From the IMG/VR virus record IMGVR_UViG_3300021139_000125, positions 1 to 26,064 of that record: a stretch of DNA of 26,064 bases, one strand, 5' to 3'. Below, piece by piece: positions 18,789 through 26,064 of this stretch. The stretch's first letter is position 1; each line of letters starts with the position of its first letter. The position numbers and the translations under genes are program-made. Below the pieces are notes generated by a model that was not told the origin of the DNA, did no database searches, and worked only from the letters and a program-made list of their open reading frames with translations. The stretch comes from a virus.

Positions 18789-20400
18789 ATTTCTTTTCCG
18801 CGACTGCCGTGGCGATTTCTTCCGGGTTGATCTGTGCAATGGGGCTCGCGGCGATGGCGGCCAACGATTGCAACACGGCAGGATCAACCGCGAGATACCA
18901 GGGCTTTTTTAAGACGTTGACCATGTAGTCAATGTCATCGGCGATTTCAGCCAGGCGTGTGTGCCGCACCGTCTCGCCGTCTTTGCCGATGGCGTCGCAG
19001 TAGTCCTCCACAGTGCCAGTGAAGCTGCGGAGCTTGTCTTGTTCGGCTTTTTCATCACGGCCGGCATCGATGCTGGGATCGATGCCGCCTTTCCAGTTCA
19101 CCATGCGCCAGTCTTCGACGACATTGCCCTCTTCATCCTTCGTCCAATCGAGGCCCTGCTCAATGGCATCGCCGATGACATATTCCCACACCTTCTGGCA
19201 GTATTGTTCGCGGATCGGGCGGCGAATTCGATCGAGAGCCTTCTTCACTTTGCGCAAAACCATGCGAGTGACGCCGCTGCCGAGGCCGGCGAGGTTGAGC
19301 AGATACTCAGGCGGGAAATTCAGGCAATAGACGGCCTCATTCCAGCAGTCCTGGAGGATTTCTGCGAAGGAAATGGGCTCGGTGCCATTGAAAAAGGAAA
19401 TCGTCTCGCCGGTTTTCAACACCGGGAGGGAAACGCCGCCGCCGAGTTCGATGTAGCGCATGCCATCGTCCACTTTGGCGTTGGTGGCAGGGTCGGTGGT
19501 GGTGCCTTTCTTGACATTCGGCCGCATCGCATTCGGTGTGTCCCCGCTCGGGGTGCTGATGACACCCAAAAAGTAAGCGCGGATCTTGGCCGCAAATTTT
19601 TTCACCGCTTTGAGGTCCAGCGCATCGAAGAGCGAGTTGTCTCCGCGAAAGAGCCAGGGCGTGCCGTGGCGCTGGTTGAGATTGCGCTCGCTGAAGATAT
19701 GCATGACTTGATCGTAGTCATACTCATCGAAGCCAGTGGCCAGCAGAGTGATGGATGACGACTGCTTCAGCACGCGAATTTTCTGCGCGACATCATTGGC
19801 GTCGAATTGAATGCCGGCATCCCAGACTAGATCCGTGCCATTCGATACCAGATCCCGTTGTCCGGCATTGCCGAGCTGGTCACGAGTCAGGAATTGCAGG
19901 CGCAGCGCACGAAACGTCTTGTCTGTCAGCGGCCTGGCGCGTGCTTTGGGAGAACGATCCGCGACCTTGAGGGCGAACACCTGGCCATCTCCCACCATGG
20001 TCTGGCCCAGCATGTGCTGGCTTGTGTAAAAATCGAGCCGATTGCGAATGTCGATGGCTGGCGAGCGCGCCCAGGTGTCGAAATATTTCACCGAAGCTTT
20101 CTTGAAATTTGGATTGGCGCTCTCGCTGGCAGGTGTGAGGCCATCGCCCAGGGCTTCTTCAGGGAGCTGGCTGACAAGATAACCAACAAATGGCAGCATC
20201 TCCTGCAGCGCGCGCGACTTCACCACACGGTCGCGGGCGATGGCTGGCGTCTCCATGCGCCAGTTGCGCCAGAGCACCGCCTGGGGGCCGCTGCGGATGC
20301 CGCCGCCGTTGTTAATGGATGCCGATGCCTCGGGGATGCTAGCAGCCGTAATGCGTGGCTTTTGCGCGGCTTTTATTTTGTTGGCGGTTCGCTTGGCCAT
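18787..20400 (-). CDS. Portal protein, lambda gpB family
   Basis: The 537-residue protein forms the dodecameric portal through which DNA enters and leaves the head. It carries features of the lambda-type portal family: an N-terminal SGPQAVLWRNWRMETPAIARDRVVKSRALQ that leads into a long helix region, QMLGQTMVGDGQVFALKV, LNQRHGTPWLFR, then INFPPEYLLNLAGLGSG-type lipid-less 'PPEYL' and the terminal long helices. Its length fits lambda gpB (533). It is preceded by the gpW-position gene and followed by the ClpP-like protease, the lambda order. Confidence 0.9.
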   Translation of the reverse strand: MAKRTANKIKAAQKPRITAASIPEASASINNGGGIRSGPQAVLWRNWRMETPAIARDRVVKSRALQEMLPFVGYLVSQLPEEALGDGLTPASESANPNFKKASVKYFDTWARSPAIDIRNRLDFYTSQHMLGQTMVGDGQVFALKVADRSPKARARPLTDKTFRALRLQFLTRDQLGNAGQRDLVSNGTDLVWDAGIQFDANDVAQKIRVLKQSSSITLLATGFDEYDYDQVMHIFSERNLNQRHGTPWLFRGDNSLFDALDLKAVKKFAAKIRAYFLGVISTPSGDTPNAMRPNVKKGTTTDPATNAKVDDGMRYIELGGGVSLPVLKTGETISFFNGTEPISFAEILQDCWNEAVYCLNFPPEYLLNLAGLGSGVTRMVLRKVKKALDRIRRPIREQYCQKVWEYVIGDAIEQGLDWTKDEEGNVVEDWRMVNWKGGIDPSIDAGRDEKAEQDKLRSFTGTVEDYCDAIGKDGETVRHTRLAEIADDIDYMVNVLKKPWYLAVDPAVLQSLAAIAASPIAQINPEEIATAVAEKK

Positions 20401-20405
20401 GGAAG

Positions 20406-20783
20406 TCAGTAGTAATTGCCAGGGATGCCGGAGCCGTTCGGATAGGGTCCGGTCGGATATTCGTAGCCCAGCGGGAAACCATTGAGGCGGGGCGTGAGCA
20501 TCGCACCCGTGGAAGAATTGTTGCTGTTGCCGTTTGCATCGACATCGAGGCGCTTGCGAGCTTGGGTGAGCACGGCCAAGAGGGGGGCCGCTTCGACTTT
20601 ACGTTCGGATTTGTTCGAGACGTCTTTGAAACTCATGTCGGTGACGTAAATATCACCCGCCAGCACCGCATTCATCACGCGGTCAAATTCCCGACGCAGC
20701 CAGTCAGGCCCCTGTGCCTCCATGTCCGCCACTCGCATGAGAATGGAGTCAATGAAGAGTTCGGGATCAATGTCGGCAGGCAT
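20406..20783 (-). CDS. Protein in gpW position between terminase and portal
   Basis: The ATG at 20783 (MPADIDPELFIDSILMRVAD) is chosen; a TTG at 20804 overlapping the terminase stop is a poorer start. This gives 125 residues. It is helical at 1-45 (DSILMRVADMEAQGPDWLRREFDRVM) and 60-85. The tail of about 40 residues is Asn/Gly/Pro/Tyr-rich and likely disordered. The position matches lambda gpW, a head-completion protein, but the sequence is not an obvious gpW, so the function stays inferred. The start is 14 bases after a TTGACAC motif. Confidence 0.55.
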   Translation of the reverse strand: MPADIDPELFIDSILMRVADMEAQGPDWLRREFDRVMNAVLAGDIYVTDMSFKDVSNKSERKVEAAPLLAVLTQARKRLDVDANGNSNNSSTGAMLTPRLNGFPLGYEYPTGPYPNGSGIPGNYY

Positions 20784-20800
20784 GTGTGATGACTGGTGTG

Positions 20801-22777
20801 TCAATCATCGGCATGGCGTTCCTGCAGCACGTAATCGCGCTGCTTCTGCGGTGCCTCTTCATCGGCCTCACCTTCGGGCGGCTCCCAGCCATAGAAGGCG
20901 CGGAGGAAATACCACATGGCGAGGCCATACTTGATGCAGTCGCCGTAATCATTCGGGTCAGTGGGATCAATCCAGACCCAGCGAAGACGGCCGCGCACTT
21001 TCTTGAGCATGCGCTTTTCGGCGCAAAGTTCATTGATGAATTCTTCATCAGGGTTGCGCATCAAATACAGCGGCGGTGCAGGAAGTGGGACGCGTTTGGA
21101 CGGCTGCTGCCGCATGAGTCTCAGGCCGGCGTGGATCTCGTCATTCTTGGCGATGCGCTGCAGGTAGAGCTCGGTGGCGAATTCGTTGTGCGAGACGTGG
21201 TAGGCCTTGAACTTGTAGCCATCGACTTCGCGGTCGCGTTCATCGACGGCACCTTTGATCTGGTGACCTCCCGCGCCTTTGCAAGGGAAGATCCACTGGC
21301 CGCCATTGAGCGGATGCGACCTGGAACGCGGGCGCGTGCAGAAGTCACGCACATCTTTCATCGAGTTCTCGCCATCGCCTTCGTCTATCCACATGTAACT
21401 GACGATGGGATTCTCCTGCTCCTCTTCGGGAGTGTCGCCCCAGTCGAGGATCTTGATGGGGGTCTCGGCGATCTCGTAAAGATCATCGAATGTCAGTACT
21501 TCACCGTAATCGAGGATGTAGCCGGTGCCGTCACTGAGGAAGGCCATCTTGGCCCATTTCTTGACGTCGATCTGAACGTCCACCTCCATGAACACCACGA
21601 CCGGCGGCACGGGGCATTCACCGTGCCGATAGGTGCTGTCTTTGGCGAGCGCTCGCACCATCTCGCCTTTGATGACGGTTTGTTTTTCGCGATACGGCTC
21701 GCCAAGACGTGTGCGGAAAAAATGAGCGAGCTCGCGGCCGCCTTTTTTCTGGGACTTGATGAAGTGGAGTGCGATGGCCGACCAGGTGAGCTTCGGACGC
21801 AGGCTGTATAATTGGCTGGTATGAACGGACATCTTGCGCGGCTCCGGCTTGTCTTCGTCCTGGCCAAAGTTCGTCTGCCGCCATTCGCGTTTCGCGAGCA
21901 TGGTGCCTTTGTGGGATTCTTCGATGCGGCCGTGATGGGGAGCGGTGTGCTGGCATTCGGGGCTGATGCACTGGTAGTAGGTCTCAGCTGCAACGCGCTG
22001 CTGCTCGAAAGCCCCGTCGTCATCACGACAGTGGTCAAATTTGAGCTGTTTAAAATCGAGCGTCTGAATCATGCCACAGTGCGGGCATGGAACGAAGAGC
22101 TTGTGACGTGTGCCGGTGAGGTATTCCGACCATAGAATGTCTTCGGCGTTTTTGGGTTTGCCGCCATGGATGCTCTTGGCACCTGGCACGTCCATCACGC
22201 GGTCGCGGAGATGCGCGAGTGAATTGGCTTCACCGCTGGCGAACTCGCGGAATTGATCCAGCTCATCGGTGACGACGAGAGACGCGGATTTGTTCGTGAC
22301 ACTGGAGACGCTTTGCGCGCCGGCCATGTAGAGGGTGCGGCCTTTGAGGAAGAGTGTCTCAAGCGTCATTTGGCGCTCGCTGGCGGGGAGCACCTCCTGC
22401 AGGGCCGCGATACTTTTGATCAGCGGGATGATGCGCTTTTTGGAGATCTTCTTGACCTCTTTCGCGTTATCGATGCAGAAGATGGCATTGGTGCTGAGGT
22501 GGACGAACCACCAACAGATGATGATGAAGCACGCCAAGGTGTAGCCACAACGTGAGGGCTTGAGCACGATGCATTCATCGTAGCGGGGATCTTGGATGAA
22601 ATCGAAGAGGATGGTTGACCAGGGCTCAAGCTCCGGGTTGTAGGGACCGGGGGAACCGGAACTTTCTTCGGAGCTGAGGCGGATGTTTTCGACGGCCCAT
22701 GTTTTCACGCTGCCTTTGGGCCGCGGGCGAAATGCCTGTGCGAGCAGGTCATTGAGGAAGGCATTGAGATCGCTCAT
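20801..22777 (-). CDS. Large terminase subunit, GpA family
   Basis: The 658-residue protein is the packaging motor and DNA-cleaving enzyme. It has a Walker-A-like VLKPSRCGYT (71-80), Walker B LVVTDELDQF (168-177, Asp171/Glu172), a zinc-binding pair CPHC (231-234) and C270/C275, and a nuclease domain starting FMEVDVQID with Asp400, followed by MWIDEGDG (463-470). These are standard GpA-family features, and the length is near that of lambda gpA (641). The ATG overlaps the small-terminase stop (ATGA). GpA-type motors usually cut at cos-like sites, so a cos site should lie near the small terminase, but I could not identify it. Confidence 0.92.
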   Translation of the reverse strand: MSDLNAFLNDLLAQAFRPRPKGSVKTWAVENIRLSSEESSGSPGPYNPELEPWSTILFDFIQDPRYDECIVLKPSRCGYTLACFIIICWWFVHLSTNAIFCIDNAKEVKKISKKRIIPLIKSIAALQEVLPASERQMTLETLFLKGRTLYMAGAQSVSSVTNKSASLVVTDELDQFREFASGEANSLAHLRDRVMDVPGAKSIHGGKPKNAEDILWSEYLTGTRHKLFVPCPHCGMIQTLDFKQLKFDHCRDDDGAFEQQRVAAETYYQCISPECQHTAPHHGRIEESHKGTMLAKREWRQTNFGQDEDKPEPRKMSVHTSQLYSLRPKLTWSAIALHFIKSQKKGGRELAHFFRTRLGEPYREKQTVIKGEMVRALAKDSTYRHGECPVPPVVVFMEVDVQIDVKKWAKMAFLSDGTGYILDYGEVLTFDDLYEIAETPIKILDWGDTPEEEQENPIVSYMWIDEGDGENSMKDVRDFCTRPRSRSHPLNGGQWIFPCKGAGGHQIKGAVDERDREVDGYKFKAYHVSHNEFATELYLQRIAKNDEIHAGLRLMRQQPSKRVPLPAPPLYLMRNPDEEFINELCAEKRMLKKVRGRLRWVWIDPTDPNDYGDCIKYGLAMWYFLRAFYGWEPPEGEADEEAPQKQRDYVLQERHADD

Positions 22778-23553
22778 GCAGCCAGGGCGAGGTGCTCACG
22801 TGTGACGAAGCCGGCGGCGATGAGTTCGCCAAAGGCGTCATCGATGCCCTGTTGCCAGATGCGCTCGGCCTCCTCTTCACTTTGTGCGGCATCGAGCTGC
22901 GGACGGATGCGAGTGCGCATGAAGCGCATGGAAAGCGCGACAGTGACGAGCTTGGGCAGCAGCAGCGCTCCGAGCTGTTCTTGATTGACGAGCTTGCCCT
23001 GCTTGCTGCGCAGTTTAAAAATGGCCTCTTCGGCTTTTTCGACCTCGCCACGCAGCTCGCGCCATTTGCTTTCTGCGGCTTCGATTTTCGCAAAATCGGG
23101 CGGTTCCTCGTTTTCGAGGGAGAGCTGTCGTTCACGTGCACGTGCGAGCCGCTCTTTGAGATGCTGCAGGTTTTGCTCCTGGCTCATCACGGCCGGATTT
23201 TCAAACCGTGGTGAAGGTGGTGGCAGCGAGGTTGATGGCGGCGGTGCTGGAAGTGGAACCTCGACTGGCGGAGCCGAGGCCACGCGCGCGGCATCGATGA
23301 TGCTGGCGGGGCAGCTTTGCTTCATGACGCGCTTCCACCAGATGGGCATGGAGGCTGGATCATCGAGCGGAGGCAGATCCGGGCCACCGCTGGCGGCGCG
23401 TCCCTGCTGCACCCACCATTTGATGGTGCGCACCTGTTTGCCGTAGATGGTGACGTAATGGCCGTAGTCGTGTGCTTTCTCGACACGCGAAGCCGCTGGC
23501 GCACTGGGGGGCGCTTGCAGCACAAGCTCAGGGATGTCACCAGCGAGTGCCAT
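22774..23553 (-). CDS. Small terminase subunit (Nu1-like)
   Basis: The 259-residue protein recognises the packaging site. About residues 30-52 (HYVTIYGKQVRTIKWWVQQG) resemble the winged-helix start of Nu1-type small terminases, which bind DNA as a dimer. Residues 93-118 are Pro/Ser-rich linker. A long coiled coil follows (about 124-185, KERLARARERQLSLENEEP and KWRELRGEVEKAEEAIFKL). The C-terminal region (190-259) is helical and likely contacts the large subunit. It overlaps the GpA gene by four bases. At 259 residues it is longer than Nu1 (181), mainly from the linker and coil. Confidence 0.82.
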   Translation of the reverse strand: MALAGDIPELVLQAPPSAPAASRVEKAHDYGHYVTIYGKQVRTIKWWVQQGRAASGGPDLPPLDDPASMPIWWKRVMKQSCPASIIDAARVASAPPVEVPLPAPPPSTSLPPPSPRFENPAVMSQEQNLQHLKERLARARERQLSLENEEPPDFAKIEAAESKWRELRGEVEKAEEAIFKLRSKQGKLVNQEQLGALLLPKLVTVALSMRFMRTRIRPQLDAAQSEEEAERIWQQGIDDAFGELIAAGFVTREHLALAA

Positions 23554-23559
23554 GGCCGT

Positions 23560-23700
23560 TCAAAATGCGGGCGGTATTTTTATTTTATCGCGATTTTTTG
23601 CTCCCACCTTGATGGAGGAACGGTTTGCAAAAACCCGCGTGGACGCACTGCTCCCACCCTCACACCAAGGGGTGCCAGCCTGATTTTGAGCGCGCTTCAT
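23560..23700 (-). CDS. Possible small basic protein before the small terminase
   Basis: The frame from ATG at 23700 encodes 46 residues (MKRAQNQAGTPWCEGGSSAS...KIPPAF), rich in Lys, Arg, Ser and Gly. A TTTGACAC motif lies 15 bases upstream of the ATG, the same spacing as other genes here. It stops six bases before the small-terminase ATG. An in-frame ATG at 23709 is also possible. A GGTGGGAGCA repeat inside it and the less biased third positions argue for non-coding DNA instead. I keep it as a weak candidate. Confidence 0.28.
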   Translation of the reverse strand: MKRAQNQAGTPWCEGGSSASTRVFANRSSIKVGAKNRDKIKIPPAF

Positions 23701-23722
23701 TATGCCCATGGGCAGGTGTCAA

Positions 23723-24119
23723 AGCCGGGGGCAAAAGCCCTGCAAAACACCCCACGCGAAAACCCATTGGGAGACGTTTAACCCGCATTATGCAGGGGTA
23801 TAAGGGTAAAAGATTCCTTCCCGGCGTGGGGTGGGTGCAGGATAGGGGGTTAAAGGGGCAGAAAGTGACGCGTTCGCCCTGCCTTTGCACTCATAGCGTC
23901 ACGCTATAGCCCCCATCTTTCAAGGCTTTCAGCCCAAAGTGACACCAGTGACTTAGATTTCTATCCATCTCTACAACACTCTAACAATAACGAAAAGTGA
24001 CGCATGTCGCGCCGTTAATATAATAAAAAAACCCGCCACACGCGTCACGTCACGCTGCGCGCCTTGAATTACAAGGCTTATAGCGTGACGCCTGCAACGG
24101 CACCGCGCTGTCACTCCCG
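23723..24119. other. Non-coding region with GTGAC word cluster, candidate origin or control region
   Basis: No convincing gene is visible here. GTGAC occurs on the plus strand at 23865, 23939, 23948, 23997 and 24085 and on the minus strand (GTCAC) at 23898, 24044, 24049, 24110 and 24119, ten copies in about 260 bp. GCGTCACGCTATA (23896-23908) is inverted at 24079-24091. A 15-bp palindrome lies at 23893-23907, and an A+T-rich tract at about 24015-24030 (TTAATATAATAAAAAA) is well placed for DNA opening. The region lies right after the helicase gene. An iteron-type origin is my first reading; a late-promoter control region is the alternative. Confidence 0.55.
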
Positions 24120-25928
24120 TCACTCCTCGCCGCTTGGCCGTGCTATCGACCACAGCCGTCCCGTGTTCTTCCTCTCTTGAGCGACCCTGTCAACACAGTC
24201 CACCTTGAGACGTGACAGCACGCGCTCTACAGCCGTGTGCCTGAAGAGCTTCAGCGCCTCTTTGGTCACACTGCTTTTCCATCCTTCCATCTCACCCGAG
24301 AGCCACTTCTCCAGATCCATCGCGCTGCCCACCCACACGCCTTCCACAGGCAACCATCCACCCCCACGCTGCTGGCGGCCGCTGAGGTTATAATGCGGCC
24401 CTTTCAGCTCCCACAGCTTGCATGGCATGCTCGGCGTCGATGTGTCACGCGTGATCTCACACGCATCGATCAGTGCTAGCAGCTGTGCACCAGGTGAATC
24501 ATCAAACAATGCTGACGCCAGTGACGGATGCTGCCACGCACGAAAACCAAAGCGCGTCTCACGCTTGCCCGTGTCGCTGACAAGTAGGGCCTCAGGCACC
24601 TCAAATTCATTCAGCAGCCAGTAGATGTAGCCAGGCAGCTCCTCACGCATGCGCTCATTCCACACCTTGCGTTCCGCCGGCGTGTCTGTTGGCAATGGCA
24701 GCGGGATCTGATCCACATTTAGCATCAGCACCTTGCCACGGAAATCCGGGGTGAGCATGGGGAAGGCGCGCATCTTGTCCGGGTCACTATTCATGCTCAG
24801 CGTCGTGCGCCAGAACGGTTCTATGGTAAACGGATCGTTCCGCATCAAACGCACACGCTTGGAATCCGTGGCCACCATGCGTTTAAAAGCCTCGCTCAGC
24901 TCCACACGATCCGTCGTCTTTTGAGAGCCCGACATCAGTTCCTCCATCTGCTGGTGCTCAGCCTCCACCATGTCCGCATTGAAGGAATCCTCACCCGTCA
25001 GATAGGACGTCGGATCTGCGTGCCGTCCACCCAGCAGCGGCGTTATCACGTTCGTCTGCAGGCGGCTTTTGCCACAGTCATCCGCACCGGCTAGCACCAG
25101 CAAATGCGCTCCCATGTAGCTCCCCGGCTCGCCAAAGGCCAGGCTCTCGTAGGAGTTTTTGCACCACAAATGGAACATCAACGCCTGGTCTTGTGTCACC
25201 GGCATCACATAAGTCGAAGGCCCCGCTTGACTCGCGTCCACCCATGTCTGGTAGGGAGGGCTCAACCTCTTCAGACGCACCTCGATAAACTCCCGCAGCA
25301 GCCTCCAATCGCGCTTCACCGGCTTGATGATCTCAGGCGATGACCCCACGATGAAAGCACCGCCCTGCTTCGATTTCTCCGCATCAAACGGCCTACCATG
25401 CTTGTCGTAATGGCCACTGCGATAACCCGCCAACGCATTCACCATGCGATGCACACAGCGATGCTTGCGCACATACAGCAGCAGCCTCTCCATCTCACTC
25501 AATTGCTCACCCGCGCGCTTCTCATGCCACACGCGGCCCTGCAGTCGCTCCTTGATTTCCGCCACCAGGGCAGCTTTCGGCCAGCGGCTCCACAGCTCAT
25601 CTTCCACCTGCAGAATGAAAGAGTCCCCACCATCATTTTCCCAATAAATCCGCAGCTCCGCAGCGAGCTGCTCCGGTTCAAAAAGTTTGCTCGCCGCAGC
25701 CTGGCCAGGCTCAAACTGCGCCGGCTCATCCGCCTCAGTTTTCTTGAGCCTTCCGAGACGCTTGTTCGTGCCCTTTTTCCCACCCTTCGCAGGTGACGTC
25801 TGTGACGCCGGCGGCGCGATCACATGACCACCACCGCCAGACGCAGGCACAGCACGCTTAGGCCTTGGTTTGCCACTCGCTGCAGCAGGCAACGGCGGCT
25901 CCTCCATCATGTAGTCGTCCTCGTTCAC
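24120..25928 (-). CDS. Superfamily-3-type (D5-like) phage replicative helicase
   Basis: The 602-residue protein probably unwinds phage DNA at the origin. Residues 1-75 are low-complexity, Pro/Ala/Lys-rich. A helical middle (about 80-230) precedes an ATPase core with Walker A GADDCGKS (281-288), an acidic ADMVEAEHQQMEEL segment in the Walker B area (318-331) and motif C-like RTTLSMNSDPDKM (374-386), as in SF3/DUF5906-type proteins. The C-terminal 150 residues carry an extra domain (WLPVEGVWVGSAMDLEKWLSG) that may be a winged helix. No primase motifs are visible, so I call it a helicase only. The GTG start overlaps the upstream stop (GTGA). Confidence 0.82.
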   Translation of the reverse strand: MNEDDYMMEEPPLPAAASGKPRPKRAVPASGGGGHVIAPPASQTSPAKGGKKGTNKRLGRLKKTEADEPAQFEPGQAAASKLFEPEQLAAELRIYWENDGGDSFILQVEDELWSRWPKAALVAEIKERLQGRVWHEKRAGEQLSEMERLLLYVRKHRCVHRMVNALAGYRSGHYDKHGRPFDAEKSKQGGAFIVGSSPEIIKPVKRDWRLLREFIEVRLKRLSPPYQTWVDASQAGPSTYVMPVTQDQALMFHLWCKNSYESLAFGEPGSYMGAHLLVLAGADDCGKSRLQTNVITPLLGGRHADPTSYLTGEDSFNADMVEAEHQQMEELMSGSQKTTDRVELSEAFKRMVATDSKRVRLMRNDPFTIEPFWRTTLSMNSDPDKMRAFPMLTPDFRGKVLMLNVDQIPLPLPTDTPAERKVWNERMREELPGYIYWLLNEFEVPEALLVSDTGKRETRFGFRAWQHPSLASALFDDSPGAQLLALIDACEITRDTSTPSMPCKLWELKGPHYNLSGRQQRGGGWLPVEGVWVGSAMDLEKWLSGEMEGWKSSVTKEALKLFRHTAVERVLSRLKVDCVDRVAQERKNTGRLWSIARPSGEE

Positions 25929-26064
25929 CCCTTGGCCTCCAGTTCAGCAATGAACTCCAGACGTCTCATGCGATGCGCCAGCCGGATCGATGTCACCAAC
26001 GGCAGAGCGATCAATTCATCGCTTGCGTCCTTGCCCAAAATTTTCTTCAAGATAATACCACGCC
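25925..26064 (-). CDS. Partial gene upstream of helicase, runs off right edge
   Basis: Only the last 45 codons are present; the frame is open from the window edge to a TGA at 25927-25925. The visible C-terminus includes KKILGKDASDELIALPLVTS, then a basic helix HRMRRLEFIAELEAKG. It overlaps the helicase GTG by four bases, so the two are coupled and belong to the early replication operon. Family not identifiable from this piece. Confidence 0.65.
   Translation of the reverse strand, partial: RGIILKKILGKDASDELIALPLVTSIRLAHRMRRLEFIAELEAKG

Noticed and set aside
20786-21811. Plus-strand open frame of 341 codons
   Set aside because: It is antisense to the clearly identified GpA terminase.
24120-25928. 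Combined primase-helicase
   Set aside because: Only helicase motifs are visible; the N-terminus is low-complexity and no primase motif can be pointed to.

Overview
The window is most of the genome of a temperate, lambda-like siphovirus, or an exact copy of one. The host looks like a G+C-rich Gram-negative bacterium. A Verrucomicrobiota host is my tentative guess from the integrase style, the protein composition and the rarity of Shine-Dalgarno sites; nothing in the window names the host. Nearly every gene lies on the minus strand and is read from right to left.

Reading right to left: a partial gene at the right edge overlaps a superfamily-3-type helicase (24120-25928). A long intergenic region (about 23723-24119) follows, packed with GTGAC words and an A+T-rich stretch; it is a candidate replication origin or control region. 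The packaging and head module comes next: small terminase, GpA-type large terminase, gpW-position protein, lambda-type portal, ClpP-like protease fused to a scaffold, major capsid, decoration-type proteins and neck/connector candidates (about 13.2-23.6 kb). The tail module follows (about 4.8-13.1 kb): tube candidate, a tail-assembly chaperone with a programmed -1 frameshift at GGGAAAC, a membrane zinc-ribbon protein, the tape measure, distal tail proteins and a coiled-coil fibre. A lysis module (about 3-4.5 kb) has two membrane proteins and a GH75-type hydrolase.

The last 51 bases of a tRNA-Met(CAT) gene, CCA included, lie at 2818-2868. The rest of the tRNA is absent and phage genes lie on both sides, so this is best read as attP in an unintegrated (circular) phage map. 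Beyond it is a two-gene operon: a GIY-YIG nuclease-like protein, then the tyrosine integrase. The two proteins share a paralogous N-terminal domain, which is the most unusual thing in the window. Further left are a plus-strand XRE repressor and a divergent small ribbon-helix-helix-like gene, separated by four operator half-sites. Leftward transcription from this switch runs out of the left edge. On a circular map it would re-enter through the right-edge gene and the helicase, so the missing DNA is probably the rest of the early operon.

Two signals recur through the late region. Stem-loops, several with T-tracts, sit at gene junctions. The word GTGTCAA (TTGACAC on the coding strand) also recurs at junctions, often 12-15 nt before a start codon, where ordinary Shine-Dalgarno sequences are mostly missing.
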